64,000 nucleotides of DNA from [Empedobacter] haloabium (GCA_008011715.2 CP136508.1:2108001-2172000); one strand, 5' to 3'. Positions 40,571 through 49,203 are shown, counted from the first letter of the stretch. Made by a program: numbers and translations. Notes: generated by a model from the sequence alone, not told the origin.

Positions 40571-41467
40571 ATGGACATTCATTCCGACGACCTGAGAACC
40601 TTTGTCGCCGTGGTCGACAGCGGCTCGCTCAGTGCGGCGGCCGTGCACCTCGGGCAGACCACGTCCGGCGTCAGCCGTGCCCTGTCGCGCCTGGAAGAAA
40701 AGTTGCAGACATCGCTGCTGACGCGTACCACGCGCCGCATGGAACTGACGGAAGAGGGCCAGCTCTTTCTCGACCGGGCCCGCCAGATCCTGGCGGCCAT
40801 CGAGGAGGTCGAGGAGTGCATCCGCATTCGGCGCCAGCGACCGGCGGGGCGCCTGTGCGTGGACGCGGCGTCGCCGTTCATGTTGCATTGCATCGTGCCG
40901 CACGTGGCGGAATTTCGCGCGCTGTACCCGGAGATCCGGCTCGAGCTGACCAGCAACGACCAGATCGCCGACCTGATCGAACACCGCACCGACATCGCGA
41001 TCCGCATCGGCACCCTGCAGGATTCGACGTTGCATGCCCGGGCGCTGCCCGCCAGCGCCCTGCACGTGCTGGCCAGCCCGGAATACCTGGCCCGCCACGG
41101 CAGCCCGGCCGATCCGGGCGAGCTGGCCGCGCACGCCTTGCTCGGCTTCGTCCAGTACGAGCCCGGCAACCTGTGGCCGCTGCGCCATGCCGACGGCAAC
41201 TCGCTGCAGGTGACGCCGGCGCTGGCCGCATCGAGCGGCGAGACACTGCGGCAACTGGCGCTGGCGGGGCAGGGCATCGCCTGCCTGGCCGACTTCATGA
41301 CGCGCGCCGACATTGCCGCCGGCCGCCTGGTGCCGCTCCTGGCAGCATTCAACAGCGGCTACCGCCAGCAGATCCACGCCGTGTATTACCGCAACACGCA
41401 GCTGGCCCAGCGTATCAGCTGCTTCCTCGACTTCCTGCAACAGAAACTGCTCCAGCATCAATCGTAG
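40571..41467 (+). CDS. LysR-family transcriptional regulator
   Basis: 298-aa LysR-type regulator: N-terminal HTH (~1-60; SGSLSAAAVHLGQTTSGVSR, ALSRLEEKLQTSLL) and a substrate-binding domain (~88-290; GRLCVDAASPFMLHCIVPHV, YPEIRLELTSNDQIADLIEH, DIAIRIGTLQDSTLHAR). The DIAIRIG segment marks the CrgA/DsdC-like LysR group. ATG 40571 is chosen; GTG 40565 is in frame. No ribosome-binding site is seen upstream and a TATAAT ends seven bases before the ATG, so a leaderless mRNA is possible. The adjacent genes give no clear target. Confidence 0.85.
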   Translation: MDIHSDDLRTFVAVVDSGSLSAAAVHLGQTTSGVSRALSRLEEKLQTSLLTRTTRRMELTEEGQLFLDRARQILAAIEEVEECIRIRRQRPAGRLCVDAASPFMLHCIVPHVAEFRALYPEIRLELTSNDQIADLIEHRTDIAIRIGTLQDSTLHARALPASALHVLASPEYLARHGSPADPGELAAHALLGFVQYEPGNLWPLRHADGNSLQVTPALAASSGETLRQLALAGQGIACLADFMTRADIAAGRLVPLLAAFNSGYRQQIHAVYYRNTQLAQRISCFLDFLQQKLLQHQS

Positions 41468-41722
41468 GTGCAGTCCCACAGTAACGAGAGCCGAAGCGCG
41501 ACGTGCCTTTGTTCGCTGGCGCACGGAGGCCCGGCCTGCGCGACCATAAGATGGAGTTGCGTGATTGATGCGCGATGCAACGAATCATAAGAAGCGAAGC
41601 AAAGCCGCTCGTCCGCAGGCAAGCCGGTCGCCTCAAGCGCCGGCACCAGAATTCATGGCCAGACCCGCGCCCGCGTACTTCGAGGCAGAACCCCTGGCTG
41701 ACAATCGTACTAGGAGGTCATC

Positions 41723-41884
41723 ATGACGACGCCGCAAACGAATCATCCTTCGAAGGAAATGGTGCGTGAGTATCTGGAACGCAGGACGCAGGACGTGCAG
41801 CCGCCACCCACTCCGGAGGAGATCCGCCGGCAACTGGGCTGGGGCCTCGTCATGTTCGATGAAAAACCGGATTACCGGTCCTAA
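41723..41884 (+). CDS. Very small hypothetical protein (53 aa)
   Basis: 53-codon ORF with an excellent ribosome-binding site (AGGAGG, 41712-41717) five bases before ATG 41723. The product is soluble and charged: helix KEMVREYLERRTQD, a Pro-rich turn, then TPEEIRRQLGWGLVMF. Not recognised as a named family. The strong start signal and the next small gene 16 bases downstream support it as real. Confidence 0.6.
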   Translation: MTTPQTNHPSKEMVREYLERRTQDVQPPPTPEEIRRQLGWGLVMFDEKPDYRS

Positions 41885-41900
41885 CCACAAGGAGAACAGC

Positions 41901-42068
41901 ATGACCAAACGTATCGGCAACAAGGATATCGCCCAGCATCGCGGCAAGGAGGAAAAGCAGCGCGTGCGCGCCTCCAACATCGCGATGGAAGCCGAAAAGA
42001 AAGCCATCGCCGCCGCCAAGTACCGCAACCAGGTAAAGGGCCGCCCGGCCCCGGCCGCCCAGGCCTGA
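41901..42068 (+). CDS. Very small basic hypothetical protein (55 aa)
   Basis: 55-codon ORF starting at ATG 41901, preceded by AAGGAGAACAGC. The product is helical and basic (KEEKQRVRASNIAMEAEKKA, AAKYRNQVKG) and Ala/Pro-rich at the end. No membrane segment or metal site. It follows the 53-aa gene and is followed by a terminator, so the two form a mini-operon. Its composition suggests nucleic acid or ribosome contact, but this is only a guess. Confidence 0.6.
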   Translation: MTKRIGNKDIAQHRGKEEKQRVRASNIAMEAEKKAIAAAKYRNQVKGRPAPAAQA

Positions 42069-42087
42069 GCGCGCCGCCGGCACCCGC

Positions 42088-42119
42088 CAGCCCACTCCCC
42101 GGAGTGGGCTGTTTGTTTT
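42088..42119 (+). terminator. Rho-independent terminator after the small-protein pair
   Basis: CAGCCCACTCC / GGAGTGGGCTG perfect stem with a two-base loop, followed by TTTGTTTT. Confidence 0.85.
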
Positions 42120-42265
42120 ATGGGGCCGCGCAGCGACGCGGCACCGCCGTTCACCGCCCCCGCCGTCATTCGCCGGTACCGGCCCGCCGTCCGCCGAAAA
42201 GCGGTTGGCACCGCTGTCGCGTCGGCGTATCGTTGCCGCATCGTCAAGCGACTCCGGAGGGCATC

Positions 42266-42643
42266 ATGCACGATACCACTCACCATGCCTTGCAGCGCCA
42301 GCGCCGCCAGGTGATCTGGGGGCTCACCCTGATCGCCTTCGGCGTGGCCTACCTGCTGCAGCGCGACGACGGCGACGCCGTCGTGCGCCTGTGGCAGTAC
42401 TGGCCATGGGTGCTGGTCGCGTTCGGCGTCAACAACATGCTGCCGCCGACGGACGGCCGGCGCTTCGTCGACGGCCTGTCGCAAGTACTGTTCGGCGCCT
42501 GGTTCTGGATCACCATCGAAGGCTGGTGGGGCCTGAACTTCGGCAACAGCTGGCCCTTGCTGATCATCGTCGGCGGGCTGGGCATGGTGCTGCAGCCGCT
42601 GGCGCACCGGTATTTCCCGCGCCACCAGGAGGAGCGGTCATGA
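42266..42643 (+). CDS. LiaI/LiaF-type transmembrane protein (DUF5668-like)
   Basis: 125-aa inner-membrane protein with four hydrophobic segments (GLTLIAFGVAYLL, YWPWVLVAFGVNNML, FGAWFWITIEGWWGL, WPLLIIVGGLGMVL). This is the LiaI-LiaF-like membrane region that often precedes a cell-envelope stress sensor. ATG 42266 follows CCGGAGGG. Its stop overlaps the next start (ATGA). It opens a four-gene coupled operon with a LiaF-like protein, a kinase and a LytTR regulator. Confidence 0.75.
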   Translation: MHDTTHHALQRQRRQVIWGLTLIAFGVAYLLQRDDGDAVVRLWQYWPWVLVAFGVNNMLPPTDGRRFVDGLSQVLFGAWFWITIEGWWGLNFGNSWPLLIIVGGLGMVLQPLAHRYFPRHQEERS

Positions 42644-43371
42644 GCACCAGGTACCCTGGGCAGCACATGGGCGCGCAGGTCGTCGTCGGCCTGGCCGTCA
42701 TCGCCATCGGGTTGCTGTTCCTGTGCGATAACCTGGGCTGGCTGGACCTGGACATGGGCATGCAATTCTGGCCCGTGGTGCTGATCGCGGCCGGCGTGCT
42801 GAAGATCTCCCAGTCCCGCTCCCGGCGCGGCGGCATCGCCGGCGGCGCGCTGCTGCTGGCCGGCGTGCTGCTGCTGCTGCGCGCGCTGGGGCTCGTGACG
42901 ATCGGCTGGAACGTGCTCGGTCCCATGTTCCTGATCGGTGGCGGCGTGCTGTTGCTGTTGCGTGGCGCGACCCGGCGCGGCATCGCGGCAGGCACCGGCG
43001 CCCCGGCCGGCGTGCGCCTCGACAAGGACGCCGACAACGCGACCGAGGACGTCATCAACGTCACGACCGTGCTCGCCTCCTATCGTCGCCGCATGACCAC
43101 GCAGCATTTCCGCGGCGGCGAGATCACGGCCATCACGGCCGGTTGCGACCTGGACCTGCGCGAGGCATCGATCGACAGTGTCGCGGTCCTGCACGTGTTC
43201 GCGCTGATGGGCGGCATCAACATCAAGGTGCCGACGGATTGGACGGTGGAACTGGAGGGAGTGCCGATCCTCGGCGGCTTCGAAGACTCCACCTTGCGTC
43301 CGCGCGACGCCGGCAAACGCCTGGTCGTGCGCGGCTATGCCATCATGGGCGGGCTGGAGCTGCGCAACTGA
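42640..43371 (+). CDS. LiaF-like cell wall-active antibiotics response protein
   Basis: 243-aa protein: three to four N-terminal membrane helices (~9-105) and a C-terminal DUF2154/LiaF domain (~140-243) of repeated beta strands (FRGGEITAITAGCDLDLREA, VFALMGGINIKVPTDWTVEL, GVPILGGFEDST, VVRGYAIMGGLELRN). In Firmicutes LiaF restrains the LiaSR two-component system until the envelope is stressed. Here it precedes a LytS-type kinase, which suggests an analogous control role. ATG 42640 follows AGGAGGAGCGG. The stop overlaps the kinase start. Confidence 0.82.
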   Translation: MSTRYPGQHMGAQVVVGLAVIAIGLLFLCDNLGWLDLDMGMQFWPVVLIAAGVLKISQSRSRRGGIAGGALLLAGVLLLLRALGLVTIGWNVLGPMFLIGGGVLLLLRGATRRGIAAGTGAPAGVRLDKDADNATEDVINVTTVLASYRRRMTTQHFRGGEITAITAGCDLDLREASIDSVAVLHVFALMGGINIKVPTDWTVELEGVPILGGFEDSTLRPRDAGKRLVVRGYAIMGGLELRN

Positions 43372-44450
43372 TGCAGGGACCGTTGTCGACCCGGCGCGGC
43401 GCGCTGCTTTACCTGATCGCCTGGCTGTACCTGGGCATGGCGCTGGGCGTCGTGTGCGCGGCGCTGGCGCATACCCGGCTGGTCAACGGCCTGGTGTTCG
43501 CGCTGCCGACCACGCCTGCGTACGGCATCGCCGCCGGTTTTTCGACCTACTACCTGTGCCGCGCCAATCCGCTCGGCACACGTCCGGCGCCGCTGATCAT
43601 CGTGATGCTCGCCGCGGCGGCGATCCTGGCCGGTTTCATGTGGCTCGCCGTGCTGCAGGGCTGGAACGAGTTGTGCCAGGGCCTGGGCGTGGCATGGGCC
43701 GGGGTGCCGGTCGGCACCGAGCTGTCCGCCTTGCTGTTCGCCCTGGGGGCGCTGCTGTATGGGCTGCTGGCCGCGATCAACTACCTGGCCATCGAGGCCG
43801 GCCGCGCGCGCAACGCGGAACGCCATGCGCTGGAAGCGCGGGTGGCGGCGCAGGAGGCGGAGCTGCGCATGCTGCGCACGCAGATCGACCCGCACTTCCT
43901 GTTCAACAGCCTGAATTCGATCAGCGCGCTGACGTCGCAGGACCCGCGCGCGGCGCGCGACATGACCTTGCAGCTGGCCAGCTTCTGCCGCCACAGCCTG
44001 GGCCTGGCGGGGCAGGACAAGGTGACGCTGGAGCAGGAGATGACGTTGATCCGGCACTTCCTCGCCATCGAAAAGGTGCGCTTCGGCGCGCGGCTGGTAA
44101 CGGAGGAGGCGCTCGAGAAGGGCGCGCTGGCCTGCCTGGTGCCGCCGATGATCATCCAGCCACTGGTGGAGAACGCGGTCAAGCATGGCATCGGCCAACT
44201 GCCCGAGGGCGGCCTGCTGCTGGTGGCGGCGTGGCGCGAGGGGCGCGGGGCCGCCACGCGCCTGCGCATCACGGTCAGCAACGCCGTCGACGAGCACGCG
44301 AACAGCGGCGGTGCCGGCGGCATCGGCCTGGCCAACGTGCGCCAGCGCCTGGCCTGCGCCTACCCGAACGCGGCGACGATCGCCTGGAAGCGCGAGGACG
44401 GCACGTTCACCGTCGATATCGCGCTGCCGGGCGAGACCAAGGAGAGCTGA
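43371..44450 (+). CDS. LytS/YehU-type sensor histidine kinase
   Basis: 359-aa inner-membrane kinase. Four hydrophobic segments fill ~10-140 with no separate sensor domain; then a short coiled coil (~145-168) and the His_kinase domain with phosphoacceptor His175 in QIDPHFLFNSLNSI. The ATPase part has ENAVKHGI and the G-rich GIGLANVRQRL. This class pairs with LytTR regulators; the cognate one follows directly. Start ATG 43371 overlaps the LiaF-like stop. It probably senses membrane or wall stress together with the LiaF-like protein. Confidence 0.88.
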   Translation: MQGPLSTRRGALLYLIAWLYLGMALGVVCAALAHTRLVNGLVFALPTTPAYGIAAGFSTYYLCRANPLGTRPAPLIIVMLAAAAILAGFMWLAVLQGWNELCQGLGVAWAGVPVGTELSALLFALGALLYGLLAAINYLAIEAGRARNAERHALEARVAAQEAELRMLRTQIDPHFLFNSLNSISALTSQDPRAARDMTLQLASFCRHSLGLAGQDKVTLEQEMTLIRHFLAIEKVRFGARLVTEEALEKGALACLVPPMIIQPLVENAVKHGIGQLPEGGLLLVAAWREGRGAATRLRITVSNAVDEHANSGGAGGIGLANVRQRLACAYPNAATIAWKREDGTFTVDIALPGETKES

Positions 44451-44451
44451 C

Positions 44452-45204
44452 GTGAGCGCGCTCATCCGCACCGTCATCGTGGACGACGAACCGCTGGCGC
44501 GCGCTCTCGTGCGCGAATACCTGGCGGGGCATGCCGACGTGAGCATCGTGGCCGAATGCGGCAACGGCTTCGAGGCCGTCAAGGCCATCGCCGAACTGGC
44601 GCCCGATCTCGTCGTGCTCGATATCCAGATGCCCAGGCTCGATGGCTTCGAGGTCGTCGAGTTGGCCGGTACGCGCGCGGGCACCCGCTTCATCTTCGCC
44701 ACCGCGTTCGACCAGTACGCGATTCGCGCGTTCGAGGTGCGCGCGCTGGACTACCTGCTGAAACCGTTCAGCCAGCAGCGTTTCGATCAGGCGCTGGACA
44801 ATGTGCGGCGCGCCCTGGCCGCCGCCGTCGCGGCGCCCGCGCTGCGCGGCCTGGGGCGGGCGGCGGCGCCGGGCCAGCCGCTCGAGCGCGTGCTGATCCG
44901 CGATGGCGCCCGGGTCCACGTGATCGGCTGCGACACGATCGACTGCGTGCGTGCCCAGGACGACTACGTGGAAATCCACGCCGGCGGCAAGGCTTATCTG
45001 AAGAACCAGGCGCTGTCGGAGCTGGAAGGCCAGCTGGACCCGCGCCGCTTCCTGCGCGTGCACCGTTCCTGGCTGGTCAACATCGAGGCCGTCGGCCGCA
45101 TCGAGCAGGCCACGCGCGACAGCCACGTGGCCGTGCTGCGCGATGGCAGCCGCATTCCCGTCAGCCGCGGCGGCTACCAGAAGCTGCGCGCCGTGATCAG
45201 CTGA
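44452..45204 (+). CDS. LytTR-family response regulator
   Basis: 250-aa transcription factor: receiver domain (~1-120; acidic pair Asp11-Asp12, phosphoacceptor Asp57 in VVLDIQMP, Lys in LLKPF) and LytTR DNA-binding domain (~145-248; VRAQDDYVEIHAGGKAYL, LDPRRFLRVHRSWLVN, SRGGYQKL). Start is GTG 44452 with AAGGAGAGC upstream, one base after the kinase stop. It is the output of the LiaF-like/LytS module; targets unknown. Its 3' end overlaps the convergent helicase gene by eight bases. Confidence 0.9.
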   Translation: MSALIRTVIVDDEPLARALVREYLAGHADVSIVAECGNGFEAVKAIAELAPDLVVLDIQMPRLDGFEVVELAGTRAGTRFIFATAFDQYAIRAFEVRALDYLLKPFSQQRFDQALDNVRRALAAAVAAPALRGLGRAAAPGQPLERVLIRDGARVHVIGCDTIDCVRAQDDYVEIHAGGKAYLKNQALSELEGQLDPRRFLRVHRSWLVNIEAVGRIEQATRDSHVAVLRDGSRIPVSRGGYQKLRAVIS

Positions 45205-47488
45205 CGGCCGGGCCGATGCGCCACCAGGCCGGCAGCAGCGCCTGGATCTCCGGCCGGCCGAAGCGGTCGTCGATCAGGTGCACGGTGCCGCGGTCGGTGG
45301 TGGTGCGGATCACGCGGCCAGCCGCCTGGACGACTTTCTGCAGGCCTGGGTACAGGTAGGTGTAGTCGTAGCCGGCGCCGAACATCGCGTCCATGCGCCG
45401 GCGGATGCCTTCGTTGACGGGGTTCAGCTGGGGCAGGCCCAGGGTGGCGACGAAGGCGCCGATCAGGCGCGCGCCCGGCAGGTCGATGCCTTCGCCGAAG
45501 GCGCCACCCAGCACGGCGAAGCCGATGCCCTGGCCGTCGGCCGTGAAGCGGGCCAGGAAGGCGTCGCGCGCGCCTTCGTCCATGCCCCGTGCCTGGCGCC
45601 ACACCGGCACGCCGGGATGCCGCGCCTCGAACAGGTCGGCCGCCTTTTCCATGTAGTCGAAACTGCTGAAGAACGCCAGGTAGTTGCCGGGCTGGCGCTG
45701 GTACTGAGCGCCCATCAGCGCCGCGATGGGCGCGAGCGAGCGGTCGCGGTGCTGCCAGCGCGTCGAGATATGGCTGGCCACGTGCACTGCCAGCTGGTCG
45801 GCGGCGAAGGGCGAGGCGACGTCCACCCAAGCCGTATCGGCCGGCATGCCCAAGGTGTCGGCGTAGTAGTTCCAGGGGCTCAGGGTGGCCGAGAACAGCG
45901 CCACCGAACGGGCCGCGGCAAAACGCGGCTGCAGGAACGGCGCCGGCACGATATTGCGCAGGCACAGCGTGGAGCCGCGCTTGCCGGCACGCGACGTGGT
46001 CAGCGTCACGTCGAACAGCGAGTGGTCACCGAAGCTTTCCGCCAGCCGGGCGAAGTGCAGGCCCTGGAAATAGAAGTCCAGCACGTCGGCGTCGAACCAG
46101 GCCGGGTTCTCGGCCAGGTAGTCGCCGATGGCCGTCGTCGCCGTCTGCAGCGCGCCCATGAATTTTTCCGGCAGCGCCGCCAGCGCGCGGTACTCCTCGT
46201 CCTGTTCCTTTTCCAGGGCGAGCCACTGGCGGTGCACCCGGTCCAGGGGCTTGGCCAGCGCCGCCGGCGCCGTCTTCTTCAGCGCGCGCAAGGTGCCGTG
46301 TTCCAGGTCGGCCGAGTACATGGCGCGGGCACGCGAGACCATATTGTGGGCCTCGTCCACCAGCACGGCCACGCGCCAGTCGTTTTGCACCGTCAGGGAA
46401 TGCAGCAGGGCGGAGAAGTCGAAGTAGTAGTTGTAGTCGCCCACGATCACGTCGGCCCAGCGCGCCAGTTCGCTTTGCAGGTAATACGGGCAGACGTCGT
46501 GCGCCAGCGCGGCCGCGCGCACCGAGGCCCGGTCCAGCAACGGCAGCGCCAGTGCGGCGGCACGCGCGGCCGGCAGCCGGTCGTAGAAGCCGCGCGCCAG
46601 CGGGCATGCTTCGCCATGGCAGGCCAGGTCCGGATGCTCGCAGGCGCGGCTCTTCGCCGTCAGCTCCAGGGTGCGCAACGGCAGCAGCGGCGCGCTCTCG
46701 CGCAGGCGCGTGACGGCGTCCAGCGCCATCTGCCGGCCGGAGGTTTTCGCGGCCAGGAAGAAGATCTTGTCCAGAGCGTGCCTGGGCGCGGCCTTCAGCA
46801 GCGGGAACAGGCTGCCGATGCTCTTGCCGATCCCGGTCGGCGCCTGCGCCAGCAGCGCGCACGAGCGGCTGCTGGCCTTGAACATGGCCTCGGCCAGTTC
46901 GCGCTGGCCGGGCCGGAACGTGGGATGGGGGAACGCCAGTGCCGCCAGCTGCGCGTCGCGCGCCGTGCGGTGCGCCAGCTCCTGCTCGGCCCAGCCGACG
47001 AAGGCGGCGCAATGCGCCTCGAACACGGCGCGCAGCGCGGCGGCGTCGTGCTGCTCGGCCAGCACCGTTTCCTTCTGGCTGCCGATGTCGAAGTAGACCA
47101 GGGCCAGGCGCACGCTGGCCAGCCCGCGGGCCTGGCACAGCAGGTGGCCGTACACCTTCAGCTGCGCCCAATGCAGCGCGCGGTGATTGGCCGGCATGCG
47201 CGCCAGGTCGCCGCGGTAGGTCTTGACCTCTTCCAGCTGGTGGTTGCGCGGATCGTAGCCATCGGCGCGGCCGCGCACGTGCAGCGGGCCCCACTGGCCG
47301 GACAGGGCGATCTCGCGTTCGTAGTCGTCGTCGCGCCGCGCGCTGACGACCGCATGGCCGGCGATGCCTTCCTGCGCCGTGGGCGAGGGCGTGAAGCGCA
47401 GGTCGAGGTCGCCCGTCTTGGCCGTGAACTCGCACAGCGCGCGCACCGCCACCGTGTAGCGCGCGGCAGCTTCCGTCACGCCTGCCAT
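45197..47488 (-). CDS. Fe-S cluster DNA helicase with N-terminal PD-(D/E)XK nuclease-like domain
   Basis: 763-aa predicted superfamily 2 (XPD/DinG-like) DNA helicase. The N-terminal ~1-170 looks like a RecB/Cas4-type nuclease fold: Asp76, then Glu87-x-Lys89 in EEVKTY, and a QxxxY motif at 109-113. The helicase part has Walker A APTGIGKS (216-223), four Cys (283, 290, 295, 333) placed as the Fe-S cluster of XPD-type enzymes, DEAH (378-381), and the C-terminal half with SATLSPW and QAAGRVIRT. It overlaps the upstream nuclease gene by 13 bases, which implies coupled synthesis. Likely role: unwinding and processing damaged DNA. Confidence 0.87.
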   Translation of the reverse strand: MAGVTEAAARYTVAVRALCEFTAKTGDLDLRFTPSPTAQEGIAGHAVVSARRDDDYEREIALSGQWGPLHVRGRADGYDPRNHQLEEVKTYRGDLARMPANHRALHWAQLKVYGHLLCQARGLASVRLALVYFDIGSQKETVLAEQHDAAALRAVFEAHCAAFVGWAEQELAHRTARDAQLAALAFPHPTFRPGQRELAEAMFKASSRSCALLAQAPTGIGKSIGSLFPLLKAAPRHALDKIFFLAAKTSGRQMALDAVTRLRESAPLLPLRTLELTAKSRACEHPDLACHGEACPLARGFYDRLPAARAAALALPLLDRASVRAAALAHDVCPYYLQSELARWADVIVGDYNYYFDFSALLHSLTVQNDWRVAVLVDEAHNMVSRARAMYSADLEHGTLRALKKTAPAALAKPLDRVHRQWLALEKEQDEEYRALAALPEKFMGALQTATTAIGDYLAENPAWFDADVLDFYFQGLHFARLAESFGDHSLFDVTLTTSRAGKRGSTLCLRNIVPAPFLQPRFAAARSVALFSATLSPWNYYADTLGMPADTAWVDVASPFAADQLAVHVASHISTRWQHRDRSLAPIAALMGAQYQRQPGNYLAFFSSFDYMEKAADLFEARHPGVPVWRQARGMDEGARDAFLARFTADGQGIGFAVLGGAFGEGIDLPGARLIGAFVATLGLPQLNPVNEGIRRRMDAMFGAGYDYTYLYPGLQKVVQAAGRVIRTTTDRGTVHLIDDRFGRPEIQALLPAWWRIGPAVS

Positions 47489-49116
47489 TGCAGGTAGCAC
47501 ACCGTGACGGGCATGCGGTGCTGGGCGCAGTAGTCGATCCAGCGCAGCTGGTTGTCCTGCAGCCGGTCGCCCGGTCCCTTCACCTCGATCATCTGGTAGC
47601 GCCGCTCCTGTGGCCAGAAGCGGATCAGGTCCGGGAAGCCCGTGCGGTTTTCCTTGACGTCGGCCAGGATGCGCTGGAACGACACCTTCAGGTGCTCGGG
47701 CGGAATGCAATCCAGCGCCAGCGCCAGCAGGGTGTCGTCCAGGCCGTCCCAGTAGACGAACGGCGACGAGATGCCGTGCTTGGCGGCGCGGGTGGCGCGG
47801 ATCGCGTCGCGCCAGCTGCCGTCGTCCAGCCGGGCGAAGCAGGCGGCGAAGCGCTCGGCGCGGCGGTGCCCGAAGTCGGCGCTGTGCAGGTCCGCCGGGC
47901 CATGGTGGAACGGGTGGAAGAAGGCGCCCGGCACGGCGGCGAAGATGGCGTCCCAGCACAGCAGGCCGAACAGCGAATTGATCAGCGTGTTCTCGACGTA
48001 GAACACCGGCGCCCCGTCCTGCGCCAGGTGGTCGCGCACCACGCCCTCGACCCACCAGCCGGGCGCCGGCAGCGGCAATTCCAGGTCGAGCCGGTCGATG
48101 GCGGGGCGCTTGCGCGGCGCGGCGCCGGGATGGCCCAGCCGGCGCGCCAGGCGCGGGCCGATGCGCAGCAGCTGCTGGCGTTCCGCCTCGCTTTCCGGCG
48201 CGGCCTGGGCACGCGCCAGCAGTTCCCACGCGGGGCCGTACTGCTCGTCCTTTTCCAGCACGCGGATGGTGCGGGCACGGGCCCCGGGCCAGGCGCAGTC
48301 GGCATACACGGCGAGCGCGCCGGGCCAGTCGCGCAGCTTTTCCAACTGCTGGCCCATCTGGAACAGCAGCTTGTGGCGGCGCCCGCGCAGCCATTCGTTG
48401 TCGCCGCTGGCCGGCGGCACGTCCGCCAGCACGGCCAGCGGCGCCTCGCCGGCGCCGAAGCGCTCGCGGCAGGCGTGCAGGCGCAGGTACTCGTCGATGT
48501 CGCGGCGCGACCGGAATGCCCGCGCAGCGGGGCCGAAATCGACTTTTTCAAAGCGGTAGACACCCAGGTCGGACAGCACGAACTCGGTCCAGTCCTGGTG
48601 GTAGTTACCGAAGAAGATCAGGCGCAGGCGGTCGCACAGGGGCTTGGCCAGCACGCGGTAGACGGCGTCGTCGCCGTCGGGCCACCACGCCGAGAACGGG
48701 CGCGCCTCCTGGTGGTTTTCGCGCAGCGCCGCCAGCTGGTCGGCCTTGCGCGCCGCGCGCAGCGCCCCTTCCAGGCCGAACACCTGGCACAGCTCGGGTT
48801 TTTGCAACAGCTCGAACAGCTCGTCCAGGGTCAGCTCCGGATCGGCGGCGATCCAGCCCTGTTGCGCCAGCGCCCCGGCGGCAGCGCGGCTGCAGCCGAT
48901 TTCGTCGTAGCTCAGCTTGCTTGCGCGGAACAGCAGGCCCTTGCGCATGACCATGCGTACGAACAGCGCGCGGGCGTTTTGCGGCAGGGTGGGGAAGACG
49001 TCGATGAAAGCACGCTCGTCGGCATCGAGCAGGTCGCCATAGCGCTCGCCGATCCACGCCAATACCTGGTGGAAATTGTCGAGGTAATAAAAGGGGTTTT
49101 CCAGGACGGGCTTCAT
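47476..49116 (-). CDS. FAN1-like VRR-NUC nuclease
   Basis: 546-aa protein with a C-terminal VRR-NUC domain: catalytic Asp496 (TGFPDLI), Glu511-Val-Lys513 (IEVKGPGD) and Gln523. The preceding helical part includes a SAP-like N-terminal region (~60-120) and TPR-like helices, as in FAN1 structure-specific nucleases, which cut 5' flaps and unhook DNA interstrand crosslinks. The segment YYLDNFHQVLAWIGERYGDL at the start is typical of bacterial homologues. ATG 49116 was chosen; the frame upstream runs into repeats. It lies 30 bases behind a LexA-type box and overlaps the helicase gene. Confidence 0.9.
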   Translation of the reverse strand: MKPVLENPFYYLDNFHQVLAWIGERYGDLLDADERAFIDVFPTLPQNARALFVRMVMRKGLLFRASKLSYDEIGCSRAAAGALAQQGWIAADPELTLDELFELLQKPELCQVFGLEGALRAARKADQLAALRENHQEARPFSAWWPDGDDAVYRVLAKPLCDRLRLIFFGNYHQDWTEFVLSDLGVYRFEKVDFGPAARAFRSRRDIDEYLRLHACRERFGAGEAPLAVLADVPPASGDNEWLRGRRHKLLFQMGQQLEKLRDWPGALAVYADCAWPGARARTIRVLEKDEQYGPAWELLARAQAAPESEAERQQLLRIGPRLARRLGHPGAAPRKRPAIDRLDLELPLPAPGWWVEGVVRDHLAQDGAPVFYVENTLINSLFGLLCWDAIFAAVPGAFFHPFHHGPADLHSADFGHRRAERFAACFARLDDGSWRDAIRATRAAKHGISSPFVYWDGLDDTLLALALDCIPPEHLKVSFQRILADVKENRTGFPDLIRFWPQERRYQMIEVKGPGDRLQDNQLRWIDYCAQHRMPVTVCYLQWQA

Positions 49117-49146
49117 GGGACGGCGACGGCGGGGTGGTGCAATCAA

Positions 49147-49162
49147 CTGTATCTTTATACAG
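49147..49162 (-). promoter_or_regulatory. LexA (SOS) box upstream of the FAN1-like/helicase operon
   Basis: CTGTATCTTTATACAG is a full match to the CTGT-N8-ACAG LexA operator, with AT-rich centre and flanks (AA before, TTT after) as in strong boxes. It stands 30 bases upstream of the nuclease ATG (49116) and overlaps a TATAAA that could be the -10 element. LexA binding would repress the operon until DNA damage. The consensus is the E. coli one; betaproteobacterial LexA uses the same motif (established knowledge). Confidence 0.85.
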
Positions 49163-49203
49163 TTTATCGCGTTGCCGTGCGCTTGCCCAGCAAATTCGTC
49201 GCT

